Shown here in pieces: positions 18,381 to 27,195 of a stretch of DNA of 57,013 nucleotides (the first letter of the stretch is position 1; each line of letters starts with the position of its first letter). Source of the stretch: Streptomyces sp. NK15101 (GTDB taxonomy: Bacteria; Actinomycetota; Actinomycetes; Streptomycetales; Streptomycetaceae); assembly GCF_020400725.1 (NCBI RefSeq), contig NZ_JAINVG010000048.1, positions 1 to 57,013 on the forward strand, in the 5' to 3' direction. The position numbers were made by a program, and so were the translations under genes. Below the pieces are notes generated by a model. That model saw only the letters and a list, made by a program, of their open reading frames with translations. It ran no database searches and was not told the origin of the DNA.

Positions 18381-20531
18381 GTGCCCCGTGCTCGCTCGAC
18401 GCGCCGGTGGCTGGTCGCCGCCGTCTCCACCGTCCTCGCCGTCACCCTCGGCGCGGGCGCCCTCGCCGTCCCGGCGAGCGCCGCCCCCGTGGCAGGGACG
18501 GCGGCCGTCACGGCGGACGCCGACGTGGCCCCGTTCGCCTTCCCCAGGGGCCACACGCTGGTCGACGCCGGTGTGAAGGGCTTCCTCACCCAGTCCGCGG
18601 ACGGCAGCATCAGGCGCTTCGCCTGGTACGGACAGGACTCGGGGTCCGGCTACGACGGCTACTACACCCGTCTGCGGTCGACGCGGACCGACGACTACCT
18701 GGTGCTCGTCGGCCACTACCAGGTCACCGTCCGGGACCTGACGACCATGTCGAGCTTCCAGGTCCCCCTCGACGGCACGACGGAGTACATCGGGTCCGCG
18801 GCGAACGCCGTGTTCACGACCAGGGGCACGGTGTTGCGCGAGCACACCGCGGAGGGAGGCACGGTGACCGTGACCGGCCTCCCGGCCGGCGCCACGAACT
18901 TCGTGCTGCTGCCGGCCACCCCCGGCGAGGCCCGGGTGCACTTCGCCGCGGACGGTCTGGGGAAGTGGGGCACGATCGACCTCGCCACCGGCGCGTTCAA
19001 GGAGGTCGTCCTCGCCCCCGAGGTCCCGAAGGACGCCGTCGTCAAGGCCGTCTCCGAGACGCACATCGCCCTGGCGAAGGACACCGACGGCTCCCAGCCG
19101 ACGATCTTCCTCGTGGACCGCTCCACCGGCGCCGTCCAGAGGATCCCGGTCGAGAGCACCTGGGGCGACCACTTCCAGGTCGGTCTGGTCGGCGGCTGGG
19201 TCGTGTACGGCGAAACGGGCGGCCTGTACTACGGCCCGGGACCGCTGTACGCCCTCACCGCCTACAACCCGGTCACCCACGCCAAGGTGAAGCTCCTCGA
19301 CCACCTCACCTCGACCGCCGCCGCCCCCGACGGCAGCCTGTACGTGCGCGGCGGCAGCCTCACCCAGGGCGAGGGGATGTACCGGATCACGGCGACGGGG
19401 AACGACACCCCCGCCGTGACCCTGGTGGCGACCACGGGCGAACCCACCGCCCTGACGATCACCGGCGACGACGTCCCCGCCACGGTCGACCTCGACAAGA
19501 ACGCGGGCCACACGAAGTTCACCTGGAACCTGTCCCGAACCGGTGCGGAGGTGACGCTCACCGTGCGCCACACCCGGACCGGACAGACCCAGACGCTCTA
19601 CGACTACCCCCAGTCCAAGGCGAGCACGACCTTCGACTGGCAGGGCGAATACAACGGCGACTACACCTGGAAGCTGACGGCCCGACCGCTCAACGGCCTC
19701 GGCCCGACCGCCACCGCGACCGGCGGCTTCAGGGCCGTCCGCACCCCCAAGCCCCACGACTTCGACGACAACGGCGCCCCGGACGTCCTCCTCCGAGACG
19801 GCTCCGGTCGGCTGTGGCGCGCGGACACCGCGTACTCCACGCAACTCCAGGCCCGCCCCCGGCAGCAGATCGGCACCGGCTGGCAGATCTACGACCGGAT
19901 CGAGGCCACCGGCGACCTCGCCGGTTCCACGGTCGGTGACCTCGTCGCCCGGGACACCGCCGGCGTCCTCTGGCTGTACCAGGGCAACGGGCGCGGCGGC
20001 TTCGGCACCCGGACGAAGATCGGCGCCGGGTGGAACGCCTACACCCAGCTCGCCGGCGGCAGCGACCTGACCGGCGACGGCCGCGCGGACCTGGTCGCCA
20101 CCGACAAGGCGGGCGACCTGTACCTGTACAAGGGCACGGGCGGCGCCACCGCACCCTTCGCACCCCGGAAGAAGATCGGCTACGGCTGGGGCACCTACAA
20201 CCAGCTGACCGCCGTCGGCGACATCGCGGGCGGACCTGCCGGAGACCTGGTCGCCCGGGACGCGGCCGGCGTCCTCTGGCTCTACCTCGGCAAGGGCGAC
20301 GGCACCTTCGCCGCCCGGACCAGGATCGGCGGCGGCTGGAACACGTACCAGCACCTCGTCGGCGTCGGTGACGCGAACCGGGACGGCCGCCCCGACCTGG
20401 TCGGCTTCGGCCCTCAGAGGGAGGACTACCTCTACCGAGGCACCGGCGACTGGGAGGCCCCGTTCCTCGGCCGGGAACTCGCGGGCCTGACCATCGCCAT
20501 CGGCGGCGGCCCGTACAACAGCATCGCCTGA
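18381..20531 (+). CDS. Secreted FG-GAP/VCBS-like repeat protein
   Basis: The protein has 716 residues with a signal peptide at about 1-38 (ending near 'ASAAP'). Residues up to about 370 look like a beta-propeller with WD-like strands. A fibronectin-like segment lies at about 370-455. Four or five C-terminal repeats of the form 'DLVARDTAGVLWLYQGNG' with 'R.KIG.GWN.Y' follow. The GTG at 18381 follows AGAGGA by 8 nt. A GTG at 18354 is possible and would only lengthen the signal region. The repeats match those of the partial gene at 1-1125. Ligand unknown. A strong hairpin terminator follows at once. Confidence 0.82.
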   Translation: MPRARSTRRWLVAAVSTVLAVTLGAGALAVPASAAPVAGTAAVTADADVAPFAFPRGHTLVDAGVKGFLTQSADGSIRRFAWYGQDSGSGYDGYYTRLRSTRTDDYLVLVGHYQVTVRDLTTMSSFQVPLDGTTEYIGSAANAVFTTRGTVLREHTAEGGTVTVTGLPAGATNFVLLPATPGEARVHFAADGLGKWGTIDLATGAFKEVVLAPEVPKDAVVKAVSETHIALAKDTDGSQPTIFLVDRSTGAVQRIPVESTWGDHFQVGLVGGWVVYGETGGLYYGPGPLYALTAYNPVTHAKVKLLDHLTSTAAAPDGSLYVRGGSLTQGEGMYRITATGNDTPAVTLVATTGEPTALTITGDDVPATVDLDKNAGHTKFTWNLSRTGAEVTLTVRHTRTGQTQTLYDYPQSKASTTFDWQGEYNGDYTWKLTARPLNGLGPTATATGGFRAVRTPKPHDFDDNGAPDVLLRDGSGRLWRADTAYSTQLQARPRQQIGTGWQIYDRIEATGDLAGSTVGDLVARDTAGVLWLYQGNGRGGFGTRTKIGAGWNAYTQLAGGSDLTGDGRADLVATDKAGDLYLYKGTGGATAPFAPRKKIGYGWGTYNQLTAVGDIAGGPAGDLVARDAAGVLWLYLGKGDGTFAARTRIGGGWNTYQHLVGVGDANRDGRPDLVGFGPQREDYLYRGTGDWEAPFLGRELAGLTIAIGGGPYNSIA

Positions 20532-20538
20532 CGCGCGA

Positions 20539-20566
20539 AGGCGCACCCGGTCTCCCGGGTGCGCCT
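20539..20566 (+). terminator. Terminator of the secreted repeat protein gene
   Basis: A perfect 12-bp stem (AGGCGCACCCGG and its complement) with a TCTC loop lies 8 bp after the stop codon. It could serve both strands. Confidence 0.75.
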
Positions 20567-20586
20567 CCTCCAAGGACGGGACGACG

Positions 20587-20772
20587 TCAGGCGTCGCGGC
20601 CCTGGTCCATGCGCTCCTGGGCCTCCTGGCGGCCCCGGCGGGCCTCCTCCTCGGAGCGGCCGCGCCCCTTGGAGGCGCGCTCGGAAGCCTCGTCCTTCGC
20701 CTTGCCGGCGGCCTGCCGCGCCTGCTCCTTGAGCTGCTGCGCCTTGTCCTTGATCTGGTCCTGCATACCCAT
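20587..20772 (-). CDS. Small hydrophilic helical protein (CsbD-like)
   Basis: The protein has 61 residues, nearly all polar: 'DQIKDKAQQLKEQARQAAGK' followed by Arg/Glu-rich sequence with no hydrophobic core. This is typical of CsbD-like or LEA-like general-stress proteins. AGGAG lies 9 nt before the ATG at 20772. The product is probably an amphipathic or disordered helix. The CsbD label is tentative because the central family motif is short. Confidence 0.6.
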   Translation of the reverse strand: MGMQDQIKDKAQQLKEQARQAAGKAKDEASERASKGRGRSEEEARRGRQEAQERMDQGRDA

Positions 20773-20882
20773 CGAAGTTCACTCCTAGAAGGGTGAGGGA
20801 GGGCCGGGGGCGGGGTGCCCCTCCGGCCTCGACCAGCCTCGCACGAGCGAACATTCCACGCATTTCGATCGTTTACGGAGGG

Positions 20883-21773
20883 TTACCGCGCGGAGGAGCC
20901 CTCCGCGCGCGCCCGCTCGTCGGCCGCGCCGCCCGCGCCCACCAGGCCCTTGGAGACCGAGCTCAGGCGCGGCTCGAAGCGCCGCATCTCCCGCTTCCCC
21001 ACCGTGGCGATCACGCCCGGCAGATAGCCGCGGACCGACTGCATCCCGCGCAGCCACCACTGCGCGTACACATGGGCCGAGCGCCGCTCGATGCCCGCAA
21101 CGATCCGGTCCACGGCCGGGCCCAGGGGGTACGTGCGGTTCGAGGGCCACGGCAGCCGCTGCCGCAGCTCCTTCATCACGTCGTCCTGGTCCGCGCCCCG
21201 CACCATGTCCGTGTCGGTCCAGGACAGATAGCCGACGCCGACCTTCACGCCCTTGTACGCGACCTCGGCGCGCAGGCTGTGCGCGAAGGCCTCGACGCCC
21301 GACTTCGAGGCGCAGTACGCCGTCATCATCGGGGCGGGCGTGATCGCGGCGAGCGAGGCGATCTGGAGGAAGTACCCGCGCGACTCCATGAGGACGGGCA
21401 GGAAGGCCCGGCCGGTGACGGCGCCGCCGATGAGGTTGACCTCGATGACCCGCCGCCAGGCGACCGGGTCGGAGTCGACGAACGGACCGCCCGCCGCCAC
21501 ACCGGCGTTGGCGACGACGATGTCGACCTTCCCGAACCGCTCCTTCACCTCCGCCGCGACCCGGGCCATCGCCTCGTGGTCGGTGACGTCGGCGTGCCAC
21601 CAGTCGGCCTCCGTGTGCAGCCGCCCGGCGACCTCCTTGAGCTGCTCCGGCTCCAGGCCGACGAGCGCGATCTTCGCACCGCGCGCGGAGAGCTTGCGGG
21701 CGAGGAGCTCCCCGACTCCGCGGGCCCCGCCGGTGACGACCGCGACCTGCCCTTCCAGGCTCGTCCTGCTCAT
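20883..21773 (-). CDS. SDR-family oxidoreductase of the BVMO operon
   Basis: The protein has 296 residues. The cofactor motif TGGARGVG is at 14-21. 'NAG' and the catalytic YxxxK in 'YCASK' are present, with the catalytic Ser in 'IASLAA'. The longer C-terminus (about 60 residues past the core) is typical of SDRs that act on hydrophobic alcohols. Its ATG overlaps the stop of the hydrolase (ATGA), making it third in a coupled operon. It probably oxidises an alcohol, or reduces a ketone, handled by the monooxygenase. Confidence 0.85.
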   Translation of the reverse strand: MSRTSLEGQVAVVTGGARGVGELLARKLSARGAKIALVGLEPEQLKEVAGRLHTEADWWHADVTDHEAMARVAAEVKERFGKVDIVVANAGVAAGGPFVDSDPVAWRRVIEVNLIGGAVTGRAFLPVLMESRGYFLQIASLAAITPAPMMTAYCASKSGVEAFAHSLRAEVAYKGVKVGVGYLSWTDTDMVRGADQDDVMKELRQRLPWPSNRTYPLGPAVDRIVAGIERRSAHVYAQWWLRGMQSVRGYLPGVIATVGKREMRRFEPRLSSVSKGLVGAGGAADERARAEGSSAR

Positions 21774-22693
21774 GCCCCTGCCTCCTCGTTCTCCTTGACT
21801 CCCAGGTAAGTGAGGGTCAGTTCGCGGATCTGCGCGGTGACGGCCTCCGGGGCCTCCACCGGTGTCATGTGGCCCATGCCGGCCAGCTCGACGAACCCCG
21901 TGCAGTGCGGCAGCGCCTCCGCCATCGCGCGGGAGTGGACGGGCGGGGTGAGCCGGTCGGCGGTGCCGACGAGCACGGCCGCCGGCACCCGGAGCTCCCT
22001 CAGTCCCGCTTCGAGGTCGAGCCCCGCCAGGACCTGCGACCAGCCGTACCGGGCGCCGCGCGGGCAGGCGTGCACGATCCGCGCGCAGGCCTCGACCCGT
22101 TCCGGCGCCGAACCCGGTCCCATCGTCGCGTACTTCAGGATCCTCTTCGACACGGCGTTGACCGGGCCGAGCGGCGCCTTCGCGCCGAGGACGGCCGCCG
22201 TCAGCCGGCTCCGCAGCCCGCCGGGCCCGAGCGGTACGACGGTGGCCTCCGCGGTCAGCCGCGAGGGGCCGGTGGAGCAGAGCAGGACGGCGGCGGCGTG
22301 CTGCCGGAAGCCGGGCCGGCCGGCGGCCGCCATGAGCGTCATGCCGCCCATGGAGTGGCCGGCCAGGACGGCCCGCTCGCCGGGACCGAGGGTGGCCGCG
22401 AGCACCGCCTCCAGGTCGTCGGCGAGCGCCGTCGTCGAGTAGCCCGAGCCGCCGGTCGCGGCGGGCGCCGGGGACCGGCCGTGGCCGCGCTGGTCGTAGG
22501 CGACGACCCGGTGGTCGGCGGCGAGGGACCGTATCTGCTCGGCCCAGAAGGCGATCGAGCAGGTCCAGCCGTGGGACAGGACCACGGCGGGCGCGCCCTC
22601 GGGGCCGTACACCTCGACGTGGATCGGGGAGCCGTCGGCGGAGACGGCGGTGAGCGCGCGGGACTCGGGCAGCGGGGTCAGGTGGCGGCTCAC
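21770..22693 (-). CDS. Alpha/beta-hydrolase of the BVMO operon
   Basis: The protein has 307 residues with the nucleophile elbow 'GHSMGG', an oxyanion region 'LSHGWTCS' and the catalytic His in 'MGHMTP'. The Asp is probably in 'GTADRLTPP'. The GTG start overlaps the monooxygenase stop (GTGA), and its stop overlaps the SDR start. As an esterase it would cleave the ester made by the Baeyer-Villiger enzyme upstream. This is inferred from operon order, not from substrate-pocket residues. Confidence 0.87.
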   Translation of the reverse strand: MSRHLTPLPESRALTAVSADGSPIHVEVYGPEGAPAVVLSHGWTCSIAFWAEQIRSLAADHRVVAYDQRGHGRSPAPAATGGSGYSTTALADDLEAVLAATLGPGERAVLAGHSMGGMTLMAAAGRPGFRQHAAAVLLCSTGPSRLTAEATVVPLGPGGLRSRLTAAVLGAKAPLGPVNAVSKRILKYATMGPGSAPERVEACARIVHACPRGARYGWSQVLAGLDLEAGLRELRVPAAVLVGTADRLTPPVHSRAMAEALPHCTGFVELAGMGHMTPVEAPEAVTAQIRELTLTYLGVKENEEAGA

Positions 22694-24213
22694 TGGGCGG
22701 CCTCCTTCTTCTTCGAGGGGCGACGGACGGCGGGCGCGGTCCTGGGGGCGCGGATCACCTCGTACTCGGAGAGGTCGACCTGCCGGGTCTCGCGCCGGAA
22801 CTCGGCCGTGGTGCCCGGCCACAGGGTGGTGTTGCGGCCGCTGGCGTCGAGGTACCAGCTGTTGCAGCCGCCGGCCTTCCACACGGTCCGCTCCATCCGG
22901 GCCTGGACCTTGCGGTTCCAGGCGTTGACGGCGGAGGGGCGGACGGCGAGGGCGGAGCGGCCTCCCAGGACGTTCAGTTGGCGGAGGTAGTCGGCCATGT
23001 AGTTCAGCTGGGACTCGATCATGAGGATCATGGAGGAGTTCCCGAGGCCGGTGTTCGGTCCGATGATCATCATGAGGTTGGGGAACCCGCCGGCGGTGGC
23101 CCCGCGCAGCACTTGGACGCCGTCCTTCCAGGACTCGGCCAGGGTGTGCCCCTCGGCGCCGACGACGCGCTCGGCGATCGGGATGTCGGTGACGTGGAAG
23201 CCCGTGCCGAAGACGATCGCGTCGACCTCGGTCTCGGTGCCGTCGGCGGCGATCACGGTGGAGCCGCGGACCTCGCGCAGCCCGGAGGCGACGACGTCCA
23301 CGTTGGGCTGGGCGAGCGCGGGGTAGTACGTGTTGGACAGCAGGATGCGCTTGCAGCCGATGCGGTACGAGGGCGTCAGCCTGGCCCGCAGCTCCGGGTC
23401 CTTGATGGACCGGGCGATGTTGGCCTTGGCGAGCTTCTCGACCAGGCCCAGCTCGTTCGGGTGCTTGGTGAAGGCGCCGACCTGGAGCTCGCGGATGCCC
23501 CAGAGGATGCCCCGGCGCAGGGTCGCCGTGGCGGGGAGCGCCCGGTGCAGCCGGCGCTCGAAGCCGCTGATCGCGCGGTCCATGCGGGGCATGACCCACG
23601 GGGGCGTGCGCTGGAAGAGCGTGAGCCTGCCGACCTCGCGCTGGATCTCGGGCACGATCTGGATGGCGGAGGCGCCGGTGCCGACCATGGCGACGCGCTT
23701 GCCGCGGAGGTCGTAGTCGTGGTCCCAGCGAGCCGAGTGGAAGACCTTGCCGGGGAAGTCGGCGAGGCCCGGGATGTCGGGGATCTTCGGGTCGGAGAGC
23801 GGTCCGCCGGCGGAGACGAGGACCTCGGCGCTGAAGGTGCCGCCGCTGGTCTCGATCTCCCAGCGCAGCGCCTCCGCGTCCCACCGCGCCTTCAGCATCT
23901 CGTGGTTCAGGCGCAGGTGCGGGCGGATCCCGAAGGTGTCGGTGACGTGCTCCAGGTAGGCGCGGATGTGGCGCTGCCCGGAGAAGGTCCTGGGCCAGTC
24001 CGGGTTGGGCGCGAAGGAGAAGGAGTAGAGGTGGGAGGGGACGTCACAGGCGCAGCCGGGGTAGCTGTTGTCGCGCCAGGCGCCGCCCACGGAGTCGGCC
24101 CGCTCCAGGACGACGAAGTCGGTGATCCCCTCGCGGCGCAGCCGGACGGCGGCCCCGATGCCGCCGAACCCCGCTCCGATCACCGCCACCCTGACGTGCT
24201 CGTGCTTCGCCAT
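22690..24213 (-). CDS. Flavin-containing Baeyer-Villiger-type monooxygenase
   Basis: The protein has 507 residues. The FAD motif GAGFGG is at 13-18, the second dinucleotide motif is 'GTGASAIQ', and the segment between them holds the BVMO fingerprint FxGxxxHxxxWD as 'FPGKVFHSARWD'. 'IGPNTGLGNSS' is also typical. It should insert oxygen next to a ketone using NADPH. GGGAGG lies 4 nt before the ATG at 24213. It is first in an operon with an esterase and an SDR and is divergent from a MerR regulator. Order and content recall the mycobacterial mymA operon (Rv3083-Rv3085). Confidence 0.9.
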   Translation of the reverse strand: MAKHEHVRVAVIGAGFGGIGAAVRLRREGITDFVVLERADSVGGAWRDNSYPGCACDVPSHLYSFSFAPNPDWPRTFSGQRHIRAYLEHVTDTFGIRPHLRLNHEMLKARWDAEALRWEIETSGGTFSAEVLVSAGGPLSDPKIPDIPGLADFPGKVFHSARWDHDYDLRGKRVAMVGTGASAIQIVPEIQREVGRLTLFQRTPPWVMPRMDRAISGFERRLHRALPATATLRRGILWGIRELQVGAFTKHPNELGLVEKLAKANIARSIKDPELRARLTPSYRIGCKRILLSNTYYPALAQPNVDVVASGLREVRGSTVIAADGTETEVDAIVFGTGFHVTDIPIAERVVGAEGHTLAESWKDGVQVLRGATAGGFPNLMMIIGPNTGLGNSSMILMIESQLNYMADYLRQLNVLGGRSALAVRPSAVNAWNRKVQARMERTVWKAGGCNSWYLDASGRNTTLWPGTTAEFRRETRQVDLSEYEVIRAPRTAPAVRRPSKKKEAAQ

Positions 24214-24284
24214 GCCGCCTCCCGTGCGCCCGGCCAAGATTCCGCCAGCAATCACTGGCACGGTTGGACTGTAGAGCAGCTCCA

Positions 24285-24296
24285 TACCGAGCGGTA
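24285..24296. promoter_or_regulatory. Palindrome TACCG-AG-CGGTA in the BVMO/merR intergenic region
   Basis: Two perfect 5-bp arms flank a 2-bp centre. It lies about where the -35 of the monooxygenase promoter would be (a possible -10, TACAGT, is at 24273-24268 on the minus strand). Confidence 0.45.
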
Positions 24297-24316
24297 GGGG
24301 TACGACGAGGGAAAGT

Positions 24317-24327
24317 TACCGGCGGTA
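24317..24327. promoter_or_regulatory. Palindrome TACCG-G-CGGTA in the BVMO/merR intergenic region
   Basis: The arms are the same as those of the site at 24285-24296 and the centres are about 31.5 bp apart (three helical turns). It is just upstream of the merR -10, so one protein could control both directions. Confidence 0.45.
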
Positions 24328-24332
24328 CAACA

Positions 24333-24338
24333 TAGGCT
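24333..24338 (+). promoter_or_regulatory. Leaderless -10 (TAGGCT) of the merR gene
   Basis: TAGGCT ends 7 nt before the GTG at 24346. No Shine-Dalgarno is present. Confidence 0.45.
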
Positions 24339-24345
24339 TGCGGCT

Positions 24346-25068
24346 GTGGCAGAAGGATCACGTCCCGAGACGGGCGCACGGCACGACCCGCGCGAGGCGA
24401 CGAGCGGCGGCGCGGGTGACGGCGCGCCCGCGCCCCGCGAGTACCGCATGGACGAACTCGCCGCCGCCGCCGGCATCACCGTGCGGACCCTGCGCTTCTA
24501 CCGCGAGCGCGGACTGATCCCGCCGCCCCGCCGCGAGGGCCGGATCGCCTGGTACGACGACAACCACCTGGCCCGGCTGCGCACCATCGCCGCCCTCCTG
24601 GAGCGCGGCCACACCCTCAACGGCATCGCCGACCTCACCACCGCCTTCGAGAGCGGCCGGGGCGTCCGCGAGGTCCTCGCCCTGCCCGCCCCCTCCGAGG
24701 AGGAGCCGGTCCGCCTCACCCCCGAGGAGCTCGCCGACCACTTCGCCGGGGAGGTCACCGCCGAGAACCTCGCCGCCGCGCTCGACCTCGGCTACCTCGT
24801 CACCGACGGCGAGGAGATCATCCACATCAGCCGCCGGCTGCTCGACGTCTCCGCCGCCCTGGTCCGGGAGGGCGTCCCGCTCGCCGAGGTCCTCAAGGCG
24901 GGCGCCCGCGTCCGCGAGCACGCCGACGCCCTCGCCGGACTCTTCACCGAGCTCCTGCGCGCCCACACGTCCGAGGACGACCTCAGCAGGCTGCGCCCGC
25001 TCGCCAAGAGCGTGGTGGAGGCCGAGCTGTCGATGGCGCTCGACCGACGGCTGCGCGAGACTCCCTGA
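24346..25068 (+). CDS. MerR-family regulator
   Basis: The protein has 240 residues. A disordered Gly/Ala-rich tail of about 30 residues comes before the MerR DNA-binding domain ('YRMDELAAAAGITVRTLRFY', then 'LERGHTLNGIADL'). The C-terminal 140 residues are mostly helical and carry no Cys-rich metal motif, so an organic ligand is likely. The GTG at 24346 follows a -10 by 7 nt. It is divergent from the monooxygenase operon, with paired palindromes between them, so it is the obvious candidate regulator of that operon. Confidence 0.85.
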   Translation: MAEGSRPETGARHDPREATSGGAGDGAPAPREYRMDELAAAAGITVRTLRFYRERGLIPPPRREGRIAWYDDNHLARLRTIAALLERGHTLNGIADLTTAFESGRGVREVLALPAPSEEEPVRLTPEELADHFAGEVTAENLAAALDLGYLVTDGEEIIHISRRLLDVSAALVREGVPLAEVLKAGARVREHADALAGLFTELLRAHTSEDDLSRLRPLAKSVVEAELSMALDRRLRETP

Positions 25069-25167
25069 CCCACCCGAGAGGGACCCCCGCCCCAACCGGG
25101 AACGGCGCCGGCCCACCCGGGAACGGCACCCGGCCCACCGGGGAACGGCCTCATGATCGCCTGACAG

Positions 25168-25186
25168 GTTCTTCAACAGTTCTTCA
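25168..25186 (+). promoter_or_regulatory. Direct repeat GTTCTTCA x2, 11-bp spacing (OmpR-type site)
   Basis: GTTCTTCA occurs at 25168-25175 and again at 25179-25186, a period of 11 bp. This is the layout recognised by OmpR/PhoB-family activators. A -10-like TACGGT follows at 25199-25204, so the repeats occupy the -35 region of the lipoprotein-adaptor-ABC operon. The OmpR-type regulator at 31547-32248 is the natural candidate. Confidence 0.5.
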
Positions 25187-25257
25187 TGACCTCCGCCCTA
25201 CGGTCGGTCCACCCGCCGCACCCGCGGACGGGCCCGACCGGAGGAACGGGAGAACCG

Positions 25258-25848
25258 ATGAGGACGAACCGGGTGCTGCTGGCCGCCGCGGCGGCGGTCA
25301 CGGCGTTCGCGCTGACCGGCTGCGGCGGGGACGGGGGCGACGAGACCGGGAAGATCCCGACGGCCGGCGACGGCACCTCTTCCGCCGGCACGGGCAAGGG
25401 CACGGCCGGCGGAGGGAACGGCAAGGACGAGGTCGCCGTCTACATCGAGGGCGTGCGCGCCTATGTGAAGTGCCTGCGCGAGAACGGCATCGACGCCCCG
25501 GACCCCGACGCGAACGGCCAGGTCGAGCTGGGCGACGCCGGGGCCCTCAAGAAGAACCCGACCTTCGTCAAGGCCCAGCAGAAGTGCTCCTCGCTCCACC
25601 CGCCGGTCCCCGCCGAGATCGAGCGCAGGCTCGCCCCCAAGCTCACCCCGGAGCAGATCAAGAAGCAGTTCGAGTACGCCGACTGCATGCAGAAGAACGG
25701 CGCCCCCGACTTCCCCGACCCCGAGCCCGACGGCAACGTGTACGGGGACGTCCAGTGGGACTCCAGCACGGCGGCCGCCAAGAGGGCCGCCCGCACCTGC
25801 GCGCCGATCATCGGCAACCCCGTCGAGCAGGGCCCGGGCAAGGGCTGA
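25258..25848 (+). CDS. Secreted lipoprotein
   Basis: The protein has 196 residues with a lipoprotein signal ending in 'LTGC' (Cys22), then a Gly/Thr/Ser linker to about residue 60. The globular part has four cysteines: 'YVKCLREN', 'QQKCSS', 'YADCMQKNG' and 'RTCAP'. 'C..ENG..APDPD' and 'C..KNGAPDFPDP' look like two copies of one motif, so the domain may be an internal duplication with disulfides. Function unknown. It is first in an operon with the adaptor, ABC ATPase and permease. Start chosen by the ATG with GGAGGAACGGGAG upstream. Confidence 0.78.
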   Translation: MRTNRVLLAAAAAVTAFALTGCGGDGGDETGKIPTAGDGTSSAGTGKGTAGGGNGKDEVAVYIEGVRAYVKCLRENGIDAPDPDANGQVELGDAGALKKNPTFVKAQQKCSSLHPPVPAEIERRLAPKLTPEQIKKQFEYADCMQKNGAPDFPDPEPDGNVYGDVQWDSSTAAAKRAARTCAPIIGNPVEQGPGKG

Positions 25849-25851
25849 GCG

Positions 25852-27195
25852 ATGAGCGGGATGTTCACGGACAGGGACGAGGCCGGGGCCGGAGGCGCGG
25901 AGGTGGAGCCGGAGCAGGAGGGGACGGCTCCCCCGCGCGCCCCGGGCCGGCGGCGGAGCCGTACCGTCCTCGTCGCCGCCGCCGTCGCCGTGGTCGCGGC
26001 GATCGCCGTGGTCGGCGCGCTCGGCCTCGGCGGCGGTGGGGGCGAAGGCCCCGCCGCCCCGCCGAGGGCGGGCTCCACGGTCGCGGTCGCGAAGGAGACC
26101 CTCGTCGAACGGACTACGGTGGAAGGCCAGTTGGGGTACGGGACGGAGATACCGCTGCCGGCCAAGGCGTCCGGCACCGTCACCTGGCTCCCGGAGGCGG
26201 GCACGGTCGCCGAGCGCGGGGACACCCTGCTGCGCGTGGACGACCGGCCGGTGGTCCTGCTCTACGGCGCCCTGCCGATGTACCGCGAGCTGGGCATGAC
26301 GACCGGGACCGCCACCCCGGACACCGGGACCTCGACTCCCCCGGCGCCGGGAGGCGCCGGGGGCAAGGGCGACGGCACGAAGGGCGGTACGGACGGCGGC
26401 ACGGGCACGGGCACGGAGGGCGGCACGGGCACGGAGGGCGGCACGGGCACGGGCACGGCCCAGCCCCCCGCGCCCCCGCCCCCCGCGCCCCCGCAGCCCC
26501 TCCGCGGCATGGACGTCCTCCAGTTCGAGTCCAACCTCGCCGCGCTCGGCTACACCGGCTTCACCGTCGACGAGAAGTTCACCTCCGGCACCGAACGGGC
26601 CGTCAAGCGCTGGCAGAAGGCCCTGGGCCTGCCCGAGACCGGCCGGGTCGGCCTCGGGGACGTCGTGTACGCCTCCGGCCGGATCCGGCTCGGCCAGGCG
26701 AGCGTCCGGCTGGGCGCGGCGGCCGGCGAGAACGTCCTCGGATACACGGGAACCTCCCGCAAGGTGGTCGTCAACGCCTCGGCGCAGGAGGCCTCCTGGG
26801 CCGTGCGCGGCACCGAGGTCACGGTCGGCCTGCCCGACGGCACCCCCGTGAAGGGCGAGGTCGCCTCGGTCGGCAAGCAGGCGACCGCGCCCGGGGGCGA
26901 GGGCGGGGCCGGCGGCGCGGCGCCCACGATCCCGGTCACGATCACCATCGCCGACCAGCGTTCCCTGGGCCGCCTGGAGAGCGGCCCGGTCTCCGTCGAG
27001 TACGTGGGCAGGAAGCGCGAGAACGTCCTGACCGTCCCGGTGGCCGCCCTGGTGGCGCTCGCCGAGGGCGGACACGGCCTGGAGACCGAGGACGGCCGGT
27101 TCGTCACCGCCCGCACGGGCCTCTTCGCCGAGGGCAAGGTGGAGGTCAGCGGCCCGGCGCTGCGCGCGGGCCTGAAGGTGAGGATCCCGCAGTGA
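25852..27195 (+). CDS. Efflux adaptor with peptidoglycan-binding domain
   Basis: The protein has 447 residues. One membrane helix lies at about 43-62. It is followed by a barrel-sandwich half ('ERTTVEGQLGYG', 'GTVTWLPEAGTVAERGDTLLRVDDRPVV'), a Gly/Thr/Pro low-complexity linker (about 160-215) and a PG_binding_1 domain ('MDVLQFESNLAALGYTG', 'AVKRWQKALGLPETG'). The second half carries adaptor barrel elements ending 'GLKVRIPQ'. The adaptor could tether the ABC pump to the cell wall. It follows the lipoprotein by 3 bp, and its stop overlaps the ATPase GTG. Confidence 0.85.
   Translation: MSGMFTDRDEAGAGGAEVEPEQEGTAPPRAPGRRRSRTVLVAAAVAVVAAIAVVGALGLGGGGGEGPAAPPRAGSTVAVAKETLVERTTVEGQLGYGTEIPLPAKASGTVTWLPEAGTVAERGDTLLRVDDRPVVLLYGALPMYRELGMTTGTATPDTGTSTPPAPGGAGGKGDGTKGGTDGGTGTGTEGGTGTEGGTGTGTAQPPAPPPPAPPQPLRGMDVLQFESNLAALGYTGFTVDEKFTSGTERAVKRWQKALGLPETGRVGLGDVVYASGRIRLGQASVRLGAAAGENVLGYTGTSRKVVVNASAQEASWAVRGTEVTVGLPDGTPVKGEVASVGKQATAPGGEGGAGGAAPTIPVTITIADQRSLGRLESGPVSVEYVGRKRENVLTVPVAALVALAEGGHGLETEDGRFVTARTGLFAEGKVEVSGPALRAGLKVRIPQ
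26398..26457 (+). repeat. Low-complexity tandem repeat in the adaptor linker
   Basis: Short GGCACG units, grouped into an 18-bp unit (GGCACGGGCACGGAGGGC), encode a Gly-Thr/Glu-Gly linker. All steps are multiples of 3, so slippage would change linker length without shifting the frame. Confidence 0.6.
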
